Below are positions 9,517 through 18,396 of a stretch of DNA of 64,000 nt, in pieces (positions within the stretch are counted from its first letter, which is position 1; each line of letters begins with the position of its first letter). A program made the position numbers and the translations under genes. The notes under the pieces are model-generated. The model had not been told where the DNA came from and ran no database searches. It saw only the letters and a program-made list of their open reading frames with translations. The DNA comes from Candidatus Opimibacter iunctus. GTDB lineage: Bacteria; Bacteroidota; Bacteroidia; Chitinophagales; Saprospiraceae. The stretch spans positions 124,001-188,000 of the forward strand of contig JADJVH010000003.1 in the NCBI GenBank assembly GCA_016716665.1. Reading direction: 5' to 3'.

Positions 9517-10590
9517 ATGAATTGTGATCAGATCAGCATCAGGGGAGGACTAGGCATCCTGGCATTGCTCACCCTGTGCTTTACCGCATGTACAGCCGAT
9601 AAAGAAACAAATATACCTGATGTGTCCGATATCCGGATTGATCTAGAGGTTACACGGTTTGAAGACCTGCTCCTGGCGGATACGACCATAGATGCCGCCC
9701 GGATCCAGAAACTGATGGATGACAACCCCTCTTTTTCGGATGTCTATTTCAAACATGTGATGCCCGGTGCAGAGGATATGATCGTCACGGACGATCCCGA
9801 ACTCAAGATGCAGACTATCCAGGCCTGGATCAGGCATCCGCGGACAAGGTGGCTCTATGACACCGTCAAGACGATCTTTCCGGATATCGAACGCGTAAAG
9901 AAAGACCTGACATCTGCCTTTACGTATGGCAAGTATTACTTCCCGGATGTCCCTACTCCACGGATCTATACGACCATTTCTGACTTTGGATACTTTCCGT
10001 TTGTCTATGCCGAGGACAGCCTCAGGGATGGCATCGGGATCAGCCTGGAGATGTTCCTGGGGGATTCGTTTCCTTATCTGGACTATACCGGACTCAACAA
10101 TGCGTTTTCAGATTACCTGACCAGGTCGTACAACAAGGATCATCTCGCCAGGCGGACGCTTGAAGTCTGGATCGATGACCTTTCCGGCCCGCCTCCGGGC
10201 AATAGGCTGCTGGACATCATGATCCACAACGGGAAAAAGCTCTATATCCTTCAGTCGCTCTTACCAATGGCTCCTGACACAGTCATCATGGATTACTCAT
10301 CAGCTAAAATGGGATGGGTGAAGGACAATGAAAAAAATGTCTACTACCACATGACCACCCAGGACATGCTCTACGAAACTTCCCTCAACAAGATCCAGAA
10401 GCTGATCGGCCCTAGTCCGAGTTCGCCAGGCATGCCTACCGAGTCCCCGGGCAACACAGCCTCCTGGCTGGGCTGGCAGATCGTCCAGGCGTATATGGCT
10501 AAGCATCCAGAGACTACCCTTCCACAGCTTCTGGGGATGAAGGATGCCCAGGCGATTTTTGATGAGTCCGGGTACCGGCCGCCGAGATAG
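9517..10590 (+). CDS. gldB: Gliding motility lipoprotein GldB
   Basis: 357-aa lipoprotein starting at MNCDQISIRGG, with signal and lipobox LCFTAC. The body matches the GldB pattern: RFEDLLLADTT near the start, a central PTPRIYTTISDFGYFPF, GISLEMFLGDSFPYLDYTG, and a C-terminal PGNTASWLGWQIVQAYM followed by LPQLLGMKDAQAIFDESGYRP. In Flavobacterium GldB is needed for gliding and type IX secretion-related functions; in other Bacteroidota it may serve T9SS without gliding. Two T9SS-type cargo proteins are encoded in this window. gldC, often adjacent elsewhere, is not seen here. Confidence 0.85.
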   Translation: MNCDQISIRGGLGILALLTLCFTACTADKETNIPDVSDIRIDLEVTRFEDLLLADTTIDAARIQKLMDDNPSFSDVYFKHVMPGAEDMIVTDDPELKMQTIQAWIRHPRTRWLYDTVKTIFPDIERVKKDLTSAFTYGKYYFPDVPTPRIYTTISDFGYFPFVYAEDSLRDGIGISLEMFLGDSFPYLDYTGLNNAFSDYLTRSYNKDHLARRTLEVWIDDLSGPPPGNRLLDIMIHNGKKLYILQSLLPMAPDTVIMDYSSAKMGWVKDNEKNVYYHMTTQDMLYETSLNKIQKLIGPSPSSPGMPTESPGNTASWLGWQIVQAYMAKHPETTLPQLLGMKDAQAIFDESGYRPPR

Positions 10591-10599
10591 CAAGGGGCA

Positions 10600-10749
10600 G
10601 GGAGCAAGGAGCAAGGAGCAAGGAGCAATCATTCATTTGTGTTTTTTTATCAAAAAACACAAATGATATATGTAGCCTCTGGCTACGTATGGTAAAATCA
10701 AACAATTCAGTGCCTAATGTAAAATCAATCACTGGAGCCTCCTGGCTCC
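10600..10749 (+). repeat. Heptamer repeat plus composite double-hairpin element, copy a
   Basis: GGAGCAA 7-bp units (about 10607-10629) lead into a perfect hairpin with 14-bp arms (10634-10665, CATTTGTGTTTTTT / AAAAAACACAAATG). Next come GTAGCC-TCT-GGCTAC (10672-10686) and, 47 bases later, GGAGCC-TCCT-GGCTCC (10734-10749). The same order and spacing recur at 27325, 42929 (reversed) and 50546. The first hairpin ends in a T-rich arm and may also terminate gldB. Pyrimidine-rich heptamers (CTCCTGT-like) continue to about 10825. Confidence 0.75.
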
Positions 10750-10844
10750 CGGCGCTATCTCCCTTGCTCCTTTCATCCCTTGCTCCCTGCCTCCTACTGC
10801 CTATCTCCTGTTTCCTGTTTCCTGCCCTTCAAACTGGATCAATT

Positions 10845-10871
10845 ATTGTAATTTTCATAATCAATTACAAT
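10845..10871. promoter_or_regulatory. Inverted repeat upstream of the 2OG oxygenase
   Basis: Perfect 9-bp arms ATTGTAATT / AATTACAAT separated by 9 bases, ending 22 bases before the oxygenase start. Position and symmetry suit a regulator binding site overlapping the promoter; the regulator is unknown. Confidence 0.45.
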
Positions 10872-10893
10872 CAGAAAAATCAAAGACTACGAA

Positions 10894-11844
10894 ATGTCAA
10901 GAGCCATACCCTTAGTCGATCTGCAGAAATTTAAGGAAGGATCCGATGCAGACAAGCAAGCCTTTGTCCAGGAACTCGGCCATGCCTTCCAGGAATTTGG
11001 ATTTGTCGGTGTCGTCAACCACGGGATCCCTAAGGAACTGGTGAGCCGGTTTTATGCAGAGTCAAAGGCCTTCTTTTCCTTGCCTACCGAAGTCAAGAGC
11101 AAGTACGAACTCAAAGGACTGGCAGGTCAGCGAGGCTACACCTCCTTTGGAAAAGAACATGCCAAGCAGAGCAATGTCGGTGACCTGAAAGAATTTTTTC
11201 AACTCGGGCAAATCGTCCCTGCCGATCATCCGCTCAAGGCAGAATATCCTGACAATGTCCATGTGGCTGAAGTACCTGCCTTTACTAAAACCGGGATTGA
11301 ACTATATCAATCTTTTGAAATATCAGGAGCCTGGCTGCTGCATGCCATTGCCCTGTATCTGAATATTGACCCGGGGTATTTTGATGAAAAAATCCATGAA
11401 GGCAACAGCATCCTGCGTGCCATCCACTATCCGCCTATCACGTCGGAACCCAAATCTGCCATCCGTGCCGAACAGCATGAAGATATCAACCTGATCACCT
11501 TACTGGTAGGTGCATCAGCCGGCGGCTTGCAAATCCTCGATTTGAAAAACCAGTGGCTCGATATCATCCCCGGCGAAGATGAAATCGTCGTCAACGTAGG
11601 GGATATGCTCCAGCGCCTCACCAACAACTATCTCAAGTCAACTACCCACCGTGTGGTCAATCCTCCACGTGAGGAGTGGCACAGGCCAAGGCTTTCGATT
11701 CCTTTCTTCCTGCATCCAAAGAGTGAGATGGATCTGAGTTGCCTTGAAAGTACAGTGACGGCAGACCGGCCGCTGGCTTATGAGCCGATCACAGCGGGTG
11801 AATATTTAAATGAGAGATTGAGGGAGATCGGTCTAAAGAAATGA
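10894..11844 (+). CDS. 2-oxoglutarate/Fe(II)-dependent oxygenase (isopenicillin N synthase-like)
   Basis: 316-aa cytosolic oxygenase. The N-terminal DIOX_N domain (FGFVGVVNHGIP) is followed by the C-terminal jelly roll with the metal triad HxD...H: EQHEDINLITLL (His, Asp) and STTHRVV (His). The 2-oxoglutarate or cofactor-binding R-x-S is seen in RPRLSIPFF. Length and layout match bacterial isopenicillin N synthase-family oxygenases. These oxidise varied small molecules, so the substrate is unknown; no biosynthetic cluster surrounds it. The gene stands alone. Confidence 0.9.
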   Translation: MSRAIPLVDLQKFKEGSDADKQAFVQELGHAFQEFGFVGVVNHGIPKELVSRFYAESKAFFSLPTEVKSKYELKGLAGQRGYTSFGKEHAKQSNVGDLKEFFQLGQIVPADHPLKAEYPDNVHVAEVPAFTKTGIELYQSFEISGAWLLHAIALYLNIDPGYFDEKIHEGNSILRAIHYPPITSEPKSAIRAEQHEDINLITLLVGASAGGLQILDLKNQWLDIIPGEDEIVVNVGDMLQRLTNNYLKSTTHRVVNPPREEWHRPRLSIPFFLHPKSEMDLSCLESTVTADRPLAYEPITAGEYLNERLREIGLKK

Positions 11845-11875
11845 AGAATGAAGAGTGAAAAGGGAAAAGTGAGTT
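11845..11875. repeat. Degenerate heptamer repeat (GAGTGAA-like)
   Basis: GAATGAA, GAGTGAA, AAGGGAA, AAGTGAG follow each other directly after the oxygenase stop. It is the same unit family, in opposite sense, as the TTTCACT tract at 12716. Confidence 0.55.
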
Positions 11876-11954
11876 GTCAAACTTGAGACGTGAAACTTAT
11901 TTTAAAAACATAGTGGTACAATTGGGTGTGCCATTCTGTTTTTAAAAGGACTCA

Positions 11955-12602
11955 TTATTGCTTTTTGCCTCTGAAGGAACATTCAGTTGGGGAGCCAATA
12001 GATCCCGAATTTTTATAAATGTAGAGACTATCAGCCCAAAAATTTTGGGCGTAAAATCGATAATAGCAGCATGAAGGATATGGACAGGATCCTGTAGAAT
12101 CGATCACCATTTCATCGTCATTCACTTTTAGTTTATTAGGATTTTCGGATAAGGAAACCTGCACTGTGATAGTTTTATCAGAAAATGGAGTTGAATAGTT
12201 GTAACCACTATAACAAATCTCCCTTCCAGTGTACGTCCCAACAAATCGAGTTCTGTAATCGATTTCGGTTGGGGTAAAAGAAGCAGTTAGGGCAAAAGAA
12301 CAAGTATCCCGCGATCCGCATGGACTAGAAACATAATATTCTATCATAAACGTACCGGCATAAATCTGTTCCGGGCCATTTACAGTATACGTGATATCTC
12401 CAAATCCACAATTATTAACTACTGTTGGTTCCGGAAAATCAATCTCGCTGGAAGGAACTGTATCGGAGGAAAGTACTATACTCATATCTGGGGGACAAGA
12501 AAGTACAAGCGCAGGCACCGGGTCTTTACCTACGGGCTCAGGACCGCAAGCAATCACACAAATGGCGATAAGAACGATAAGGACATTACCAATCACCTTC
12601 AT
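11955..12602 (-). CDS. Secreted HYR-like lipoprotein
   Basis: 215-aa protein starting at MKVIGNVLIV; the longer frame to 12692 adds a non-signal-like extension. The lipobox is CVIAC, followed by GPEPVGKDP. Residues ~35-120 resemble an HYR (hyalin repeat) domain: LSCPPDMSIVLSSDT, a conserved NNCGFGDITYTVNG, then GTFMIEYYVSSPCGSRDTC. The C-terminal half is Cys- and Tyr-rich (GSCPYPSCCYYRFY) and unrecognised. Probably surface-anchored; function unknown. Confidence 0.65.
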   Translation of the reverse strand: MKVIGNVLIVLIAICVIACGPEPVGKDPVPALVLSCPPDMSIVLSSDTVPSSEIDFPEPTVVNNCGFGDITYTVNGPEQIYAGTFMIEYYVSSPCGSRDTCSFALTASFTPTEIDYRTRFVGTYTGREICYSGYNYSTPFSDKTITVQVSLSENPNKLKVNDDEMVIDSTGSCPYPSCCYYRFYAQNFWADSLYIYKNSGSIGSPTECSFRGKKQ

Positions 12603-12715
12603 AGTGAACAAGTACTTAATAATTCTAAAAATTCTCAACGATTGCAACTTTGATTTGATCTTACCTTTACATCGTAAGACAGTGTGCCACACTGTCTTTT
12701 TTATACTTTTTTACA

Positions 12716-12752
12716 TTTCACTTTTCACTCTTCACTCTTCGTTTTTCACTTC
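12716..12752. repeat. Degenerate heptamer repeat (TTTCACT)
   Basis: Five consecutive 7-bp units (TTTCACT, TTTCACT, CTTCACT, CTTCGTT, TTTCACT) between two minus-strand genes. Confidence 0.65.
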
Positions 12753-13063
12753 TATAGTCCTTCCCACTCCCCTTTCTTACCGGTCGAATACTCCTTTCGT
12801 GTCCTGATCTTTTCCTTCTGGCGATCAATGATGAGCTTGGCTATCCCACGGGCCGGCGGCATTTCGGCTGATCTAAGGGCGCGCTGGATTTTATATTCTT
12901 CTACATCCAATCGATAGAGGGAGCTCAATAATAAATCAAGGTCATCACGCATCAGCTCTTCGACACGTGTCGTAAATAAATCAAGCAAGGCTGGTTCGTC
13001 CAGGATGGATTCGCTTTCAGGAAGGAGCTTCTCAAACAGACTGGGTGATTTTTCTTCTTCCAT
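12752..13063 (-). CDS. Hypothetical protein
   Basis: 103-aa acidic, helix-forming protein without signal peptide or membrane helix (MEEEKSPSLFEKLLPESES... YRLDVEEYKIQRALRS). I do not recognise the family. It follows the GH3-type enzyme on the same strand with a 15-base gap and is probably co-transcribed with it. The coordinated spacing and ordinary codon use argue that it is a real gene. Confidence 0.65.
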   Translation of the reverse strand: MEEEKSPSLFEKLLPESESILDEPALLDLFTTRVEELMRDDLDLLLSSLYRLDVEEYKIQRALRSAEMPPARGIAKLIIDRQKEKIRTRKEYSTGKKGEWEGL

Positions 13064-13078
13064 CGGGAGGGTCGGTGA

Positions 13079-14625
13079 TTAAACCGTTTTTTGTTGCGTG
13101 AGTGGATGGCTGATCATCTCCAGGACTTCTTCGAGATATACTCTTTCGTTGGATAGTCTTGGGACCTTAGCCTGGCTGCCTGACTTTCCTTTCTTCTGCA
13201 GCCATTTCCTGAAAGTGCCTTTTGGAAGGACTGTTAACTTGAGCGGATCCAATGCCATGCTTTGGAATCGCTTGGCTTCGTAGTCACTGTTGAGGTGCTG
13301 GAGGTTCTTGTCGAGGAGATCGGCAAAGTCTGAGATACTGTCAGGTACCTGGTCAAACTCCACCAGCCAGTGGTGGCCGCCCCTGCCATGAAGCGTCATA
13401 TGAACCGGTGCGACAGTATAATCACTGACTGTAGCCCGGAGGGCTTTCGAGGTTAGTTCTATTGCCTTGTCTGTATTGTCGACCATCACTTCCTCGCCGA
13501 AAGTATTGATGTATTGCTTGGTACGTCCGGTGATGCAGAGCCTGTAAGGATTGGTGGAGGTAAACATGACTGTATCCCCGATCTTGTAGCGCCATAGTCC
13601 GCCATTGGTAGTGATGACCATGGCATATGGCTTACCTATTTCTACCTCGCGCAATGAAATAGCCTCTGGATTAGGGTGATGCCACTGACCTTCGGGAATA
13701 AATTCATAGTAGATGCCCGTATCCGGAAAGAGCAATAGTCCTTCCTGCCGGTCTGTAGTATCCTGTGAGGCGAAATACCCTTCTGATGCATTATAAATCT
13801 CCTGATAGGCAAAGGTATCGGAGGGAAACATGGCTTTGAATTGCTCCTGGTAAGGGCCGAATCCTACACCTCCGTGCATATATACAGAGGCGTGCGGCCA
13901 GACTTCATGCATATTTGATTTTCCGGTCAGCTCGAGCATCCGGCGGAAGAGGACCAGGGTCCAGGTGGGGACGCCAGCAAAGACGCCGACGTTTTCCTTG
14001 CTGCACACATCCGCCATGATTTCGATCTTCTTGTCCCACTCAGGGAGTAGGGAGGTATTGAAATCAGGGGTAAAGAATGGGCGGCCGATCCAGGGCAGGT
14101 GATGGAGCATGATTGCGGAGACATCACCATAGCGGATATCCGGGTGTGGTGTCTTCGTGATGCTGCCGGTCATGACGAGGTTTTGTCGGCAAAGACCCTG
14201 ACCTCAGGATTGCGATGGTACAGTAATGCAAGTGTATACCATCCTGACCGGGTATGGGTGTGATTGAGATGTTCGGTGGTGACGGGGATAAACTTGCTCT
14301 TGTCGGCGGTGGTGCCAGAAGATTTTGCAAACCAGGTGACGAGCCCAGGCCAGAGCACATTGGTTTCGCCTTGCATCATGCGCTGGATATGCTCCCTGAT
14401 GGCGTCATAGTTGCGTATCGGGACCTGGCTGGCATAATCCTTGTAATTTCTGATTGTATTGTACCCGAACTCCCTTCCGATCTCTGTTCGCTTTGCCTTG
14501 TGGATGAGGGACTTGAGCATGGCATCCTGCTGTTCATGTATCCTTCGCTCCCTGTACTGCAACCTGGCATACAGGTAGGAGAGGTAGTATGAAATGGAGG
14601 AATTGATCAGGCTTCTTGGTCTCAT
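13079..14625 (-). CDS. GH3 auxin-responsive promoter family protein (frameshifted)
   Basis: An adenylate-forming enzyme of the GH3/JAR1-like superfamily, common in Bacteroidota, ~515 aa when the two halves are joined. The N-terminal part (14625-14170) has the ATP-binding AKSSGTTADKSKFIPVT. The C-terminal part (from 14173) has VFAGVPTWTLVLFRRM, YNASEGYFASQD and the Arg/Asp motif GLWRYKIGDTVMFTS. The break falls where family members read KTLVMTGS: the sequence reads K-T-(S-S-stop), and one added C restores KTLVMTGSITKT. This is a one-base deletion near 14175-14182, either assembly error or real mutation. Bacterial GH3 proteins are thought to conjugate amino acids to acyl acids; the substrate is unknown. 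Confidence 0.85.
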
Positions 14626-14739
14626 CTTTTCATTCGGTTGGAAGCTATCAGCGGAGCCAACCGGCTGATAGTTCCACTAAATTATTAAAAAACCTGAAAG
14701 AAAGGCAGTTGGAGGGGTCAGGAAGGTAGTTTAGACGGA

Positions 14740-16233
14740 TTACAGGGCCTTGGTCATGATCTCCCATAGGACTTCGAAGGGTATGATCTCTACTTCGATG
14801 TTTTCTCCGGATCCAGCCAGGGTGACGTGCCCGAGTTGTTTGCGAAGGTCAGCGGTATAGCGGGCAGTCCGGATGGGGTTAAAGTCGGCCTTGGTCATCT
14901 GGATCACCATCTTGATCATACAGTTGCTCCGGAAGGAGTCATCCTTGCGCAGATAGCGGTAGGCGTATTGATTGAGGGAGTCGACCCGGTCGATGATCGC
15001 ATTATAGTCCTTTCGTTGGAGGAGGAAGGCGATGTGCATGAGGAGGATACTGACATTGATCCCCCGCTTGTCCTTGCTGAATACCGGGGTGGTGTTTAGG
15101 AATTTTCCGAGTTTGAATTCGGGAAGCTTTTTACTATTAAAACTTGCCTTAAAATCCAATTCAGAATCAGCTAATAAATGTATATACCCAAGATGAAGAT
15201 TTGCCAATTCCTTCATTTGCAGATTTAGCTTCTTAAAATTAGGATGCTTAACGCAAAAAGAGATCAAATCGACAGCTTCACTATATTTAGCACTGTACAA
15301 AAATGCCTTAAGGGTGTAATGTAAAAAAGAATACCAATTTGTAACCCCAAAATCCGCGTTTGATATCTCTGACAAACCTAAAGGAATGCTCTCTGAATAA
15401 TTGCCCAATTGGATCAATGTCCATAATCTGACCTGCTTAACTACTATTAAACTTGATGCGGAAAAAAATTCATTTGAGCTAAACTCCAATTCAGCCTTAT
15501 CACAAAGGTCCAGCAATTCACTAAAATTTCGTTCAAACTCGCATTTTTTTACTAAGACTTGAAATCGATAATAATTAAAATTCTTACTTCTCGCATTGAT
15601 CTCTGTTAATTCCTTTGCATAGCGAACTGCAAGCTCTCTATCTTTTACTGATATCTGAGCTAATGATTGAAGTTCAATTTTCTTTAAATCAATAAAATAA
15701 TTAATAGCCTTTGTTTCATTCTCAAGTAAGTCAGAATAGTACTTCTCTAATTCAATGCACCTATTCAATTTATACTTATTATAACTAGATGTACCATAAT
15801 GCAACTTTAACAATCGCAACTGATCCAGAGTATCATATGTTACCTGGTCTAAAAGTGAGTTTGTCAAAGCACTTTCAAGAACATCAATCGCCAACGACCT
15901 TGATCCTTTATATAAAATTATTCGCGCAGCAATATTCTTCCTTAAACTAGCGAGAACTTTATTAAATCTTATATTCTCATTATCACTCGAAACATTTTGA
16001 ATTGAAATTGTTTTAACAAGAATATCAAGCATTCTTGCTTTTAAGGCTGAAAACTGTTTTGTGTCAATTCGTCCTAGAGTTTCGAGCATTGCCTCTGAAT
16101 TATTCATGCTTTCCTCTGATAATAATAACTTATACAATTTCCAGATTGCCAAATTCTCACTCCCTTGGATTAATGCCTCAACAACATTCCGCTGTTGGGA
16201 GCAAAAACGAGCTAGTTCATATAGCTTTTTCAT
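14740..16233 (-). CDS. Helical-repeat (TPR-like) protein, paralog 1 (putative receptor)
   Basis: 497-aa cytosolic all-helical protein of no family I can name, without signal peptide, transmembrane helix or recognisable DNA-binding domain. It is colinear with the gene at 16900-18396. The first ~370 residues are only loosely similar, but the last ~125 (from LGKFLNTTP through FSKDKRGINVSILL, YRYLRKDDSFRSNCM and GSGENIEVEIIPFEVLWEIM) are almost identical. Bases below ~15118 use GC-rich codons like the chromosome; the rest is AT-rich, so the gene is a compositional mosaic. Degenerate helix pairs suggest a TPR-like solenoid, as in RRNPP peptide receptors lacking HTH domains (Rap type). That comparison is inference. 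Confidence 0.7.
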   Translation of the reverse strand: MKKLYELARFCSQQRNVVEALIQGSENLAIWKLYKLLLSEESMNNSEAMLETLGRIDTKQFSALKARMLDILVKTISIQNVSSDNENIRFNKVLASLRKNIAARIILYKGSRSLAIDVLESALTNSLLDQVTYDTLDQLRLLKLHYGTSSYNKYKLNRCIELEKYYSDLLENETKAINYFIDLKKIELQSLAQISVKDRELAVRYAKELTEINARSKNFNYYRFQVLVKKCEFERNFSELLDLCDKAELEFSSNEFFSASSLIVVKQVRLWTLIQLGNYSESIPLGLSEISNADFGVTNWYSFLHYTLKAFLYSAKYSEAVDLISFCVKHPNFKKLNLQMKELANLHLGYIHLLADSELDFKASFNSKKLPEFKLGKFLNTTPVFSKDKRGINVSILLMHIAFLLQRKDYNAIIDRVDSLNQYAYRYLRKDDSFRSNCMIKMVIQMTKADFNPIRTARYTADLRKQLGHVTLAGSGENIEVEIIPFEVLWEIMTKAL

Positions 16234-16545
16234 TAATATAATGAGTATATAATGCTGTTTTACAGGTATTTACAAATATATTATCCAGACTAATCACTCA
16301 ATTTAGCTCTGGAAATTACATTTTTTTTGGCTTGTATGTCACAAGCTATGAGTCTAGTTTTGAATCATAAAGCCAGCCACCAAAAACAGAGTCCTTGAAA
16401 ATTTAGAGCCGGGGTTGTTGGTCTTCGCTTTTCTCAAACATCTCTAACCCTGGACAAACATGTCTTTGGCTGATAGAAAGCTTAAATAGTTTAAGATTGA
16501 ATAATACCTCATTATCTAAAATATAACATGTTAAAACCATCAACT
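16234..16545. other. AT-rich divergent spacer
   Basis: Non-coding region between paralog 1 (leftward) and the secreted short ORF (rightward). It contains the paralog 1 promoter and only very short ORFs (13 and 21 codons on the plus strand at about 16259 and 16333) that I cannot support. No repeat element of the kinds found elsewhere in the window is present. Confidence 0.5.
16273..16301 (-). promoter_or_regulatory. Promoter of paralog 1
   Basis: On the minus strand, TTG (16299-16301), an 18-base spacer, then TATATTTG (16273-16280), matching the Bacteroidota -33/-7 consensus (TTG ... TAnnTTTG). It lies 40 bases before the start codon. Confidence 0.6.
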
Positions 16546-16734
16546 ATGAAAATTAAACTAATTGCAGCTGTCCTCTTTCCATATACATTATGGATCATTT
16601 GTCAGATTATGCCCAAGAGTAAAGAAATTACTCGTCCAAAGGATATTGCTTTAAACCATATGCATAATGATGAACTCATGAAAAAAAACAATGATTGCCT
16701 TTTGGATTCAATTTTCCTATCAACACATAAATAA
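16546..16734 (+). CDS. Putative small secreted peptide precursor (62 aa)
   Basis: Short ORF starting at MKIKLIAAVLFPYTLW (an in-frame ATG lies 18 bases upstream). A basic start and hydrophobic stretch of about 17 residues look like a secretion signal or single membrane helix; a polar tail with basic and acidic residues follows (PKSKEITRPKD... LLDSIFLSTHK). It is divergent from paralog 1, as expected if it encodes the precursor of a peptide acting on that protein. A palindrome GAATCGCGCGATTC (16781-16794) 46 bases after the stop may be a weak terminator. Coding status is not proven; a spurious ORF in AT-rich DNA is possible. Confidence 0.35.
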   Translation: MKIKLIAAVLFPYTLWIICQIMPKSKEITRPKDIALNHMHNDELMKKNNDCLLDSIFLSTHK

Positions 16735-16899
16735 CCTAGAATAACTTTCACCAACTTCCTTATCGCTTCCAGTTGAAATTGAATCGCGCGATTCTCATTT
16801 TAAGTAGTACATTAAGAAATTCTGTGTGTCACCATTAAAATTCATTGCTAAAATCCTCTTTAAGTATGAGCTTTTGAACACGTAATTAAAACGACTCAT

Positions 16900-18396
16900 T
16901 TACAGGCTCCTGCTCATGATATCCCAGAGCACTTCAAAAGGAATTATCTCAATCTCAATATTCTCTCCTGAACCAGCCAGAGAAACCCTCTGCAATTCCA
17001 ATTTTAATTCAGAAGTGTATCTTTCAGTCCTAATAGGGTTAAAGTCAGCTTTAGCCATTTGGATAACCATTTTGATCATGCAATTACTTCTAAATGAATC
17101 ATCCTTTCTTAGATACCTATAGGCGTATTGATTTAATGAATCAATTCTATCAATAATCGAATTGTAATCCCTTCTTTGGAGCAAGAAAGCAATATGCATT
17201 AATAAAATGCTCACATTAATGCCTCTTTTATCTTTACTAAAAGTAGGAGTGGTATTAAGAAATTTCCCTAATTTAAAGTCAGGAACCTTAGGCTTAATAT
17301 CTTTCGATCCTAATAGTATCCCTGAATCTATAAGTAAGTGAATATAGCCCAAAGTAGTTGTAAATATCTCTTTGAAATAATCTCCTAGTTTAACATATTT
17401 TGGGTTCTCTACCATATCTGTTATGGTATCAATTGCTCCAAAATAATCACCAAAATACAATTTCGCTTTTAACGTATAATGCGCAATTCGATACCATTGG
17501 ACAGATCCTGAAGGGATTCGATTCATTAATTTTGTTCCAACTTTAATCGCTTCCTCTGTCTTTTCAACCTGAATTAAAGCCCAGAGCTTCCTTAAACTTA
17601 TTGCCGATATAGCATTCCCGGTTTTGAAATCAGGGGTATTAAATTCTTTAAGGGCATTATCTGATATTTCTAAGAGTTTCTGATAGTCCTTAATGTATTC
17701 AAAATAAGATGCTTCTATTCTATACTTATTATAATTAAAAAAGTAGGACCTGATCCCTTTTGCGCTTTGAAGTTCTGTATAGTAATTAAATGCCTTTCTC
17801 TTCATTTCATCACTAGGATTGGCTAATGATTGAAATTGATCCCTTTGAAGATCTAGATAATAGTTCTCGGATTTAATTTCCCACTTATAAATTTCGAGAT
17901 ATTGAGATTGTATTGATTGATATTTACTCAATTTATACTTATTATACATAGCTCCATTATAATGAGCGATCAGCATCCTAGATTGTTCCAAGACATTCTC
18001 AGTGACATGGAATTTTATTGATCTAACTATGGATTTTTCAATTATCTCTGTAGACAGTTGAACAGCCTTTCTCTGTAGTAAAATTCTTGAAATTAAAGTC
18101 TGTTTGAAATTGTATAGAAACTCATTAGATCTTATATCTTCTGAATTCGCATTTTGGCTTTGAAGTATTGTAGCCTGGTACAAAATATCTCTGAGCCTAC
18201 CCTTTAACCTCGCAAATGCTGCCTGATTTCTTTTCCCATAGATTTCAGACATGCATTCACTATCGGTAAATGGCTTCTCCGAAAATGCAATATTGAAAAG
18301 TTTTCGCAAAGGACTTTTCTCGTCATCTGGAATCATCAATTCTACTAATTGCTTTTGCCTACTGCACAACTTAGCAAGTTCATACAGAGATTCCAT
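16900..18396 (-). CDS. Helical-repeat (TPR-like) protein, paralog 2 (putative receptor)
   Basis: 498 aa, full-length homologue of the gene at 14740-16233. Shared N-terminal landmarks are LYELA-(R/K)-(F/L)-CS, a DILVKT/DILYQA helix, YNKYKLN/YNKYKLS, HYTLKA and LGYIHLL. The ~125-aa C-terminal block beginning KLGKFLNTTP is nearly identical in protein, although the codons are different (AT-rich here throughout). Such a pattern suggests strong constraint on the C-terminal surface and divergence of the part that would bind a ligand. No HTH, enzymatic motif or export signal is seen. Upstream on the other strand, ~690 bases away, lies a 22-codon ORF with its own promoter and terminator. Confidence 0.7.
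   Translation of the reverse strand: MESLYELAKLCSRQKQLVELMIPDDEKSPLRKLFNIAFSEKPFTDSECMSEIYGKRNQAAFARLKGRLRDILYQATILQSQNANSEDIRSNEFLYNFKQTLISRILLQRKAVQLSTEIIEKSIVRSIKFHVTENVLEQSRMLIAHYNGAMYNKYKLSKYQSIQSQYLEIYKWEIKSENYYLDLQRDQFQSLANPSDEMKRKAFNYYTELQSAKGIRSYFFNYNKYRIEASYFEYIKDYQKLLEISDNALKEFNTPDFKTGNAISAISLRKLWALIQVEKTEEAIKVGTKLMNRIPSGSVQWYRIAHYTLKAKLYFGDYFGAIDTITDMVENPKYVKLGDYFKEIFTTTLGYIHLLIDSGILLGSKDIKPKVPDFKLGKFLNTTPTFSKDKRGINVSILLMHIAFLLQRRDYNSIIDRIDSLNQYAYRYLRKDDSFRSNCMIKMVIQMAKADFNPIRTERYTSELKLELQRVSLAGSGENIEIEIIPFEVLWDIMSRSL

Noticed and set aside
10300..10732. ORFs overlapping the gldB end and the repeat region (110, 85 and 72 codons)
   Set aside because: They translate heptamer repeats (LLLAPCSLLPAPC-like) and antisense gldB; the pattern follows the DNA repeat, not a protein.
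13079..14625. Two separate genes, or programmed frameshifting, in the GH3-type enzyme
   Set aside because: The break is inside a conserved motif and fixed by one base; no slippery site of the usual type. A single gene with an indel is simpler.
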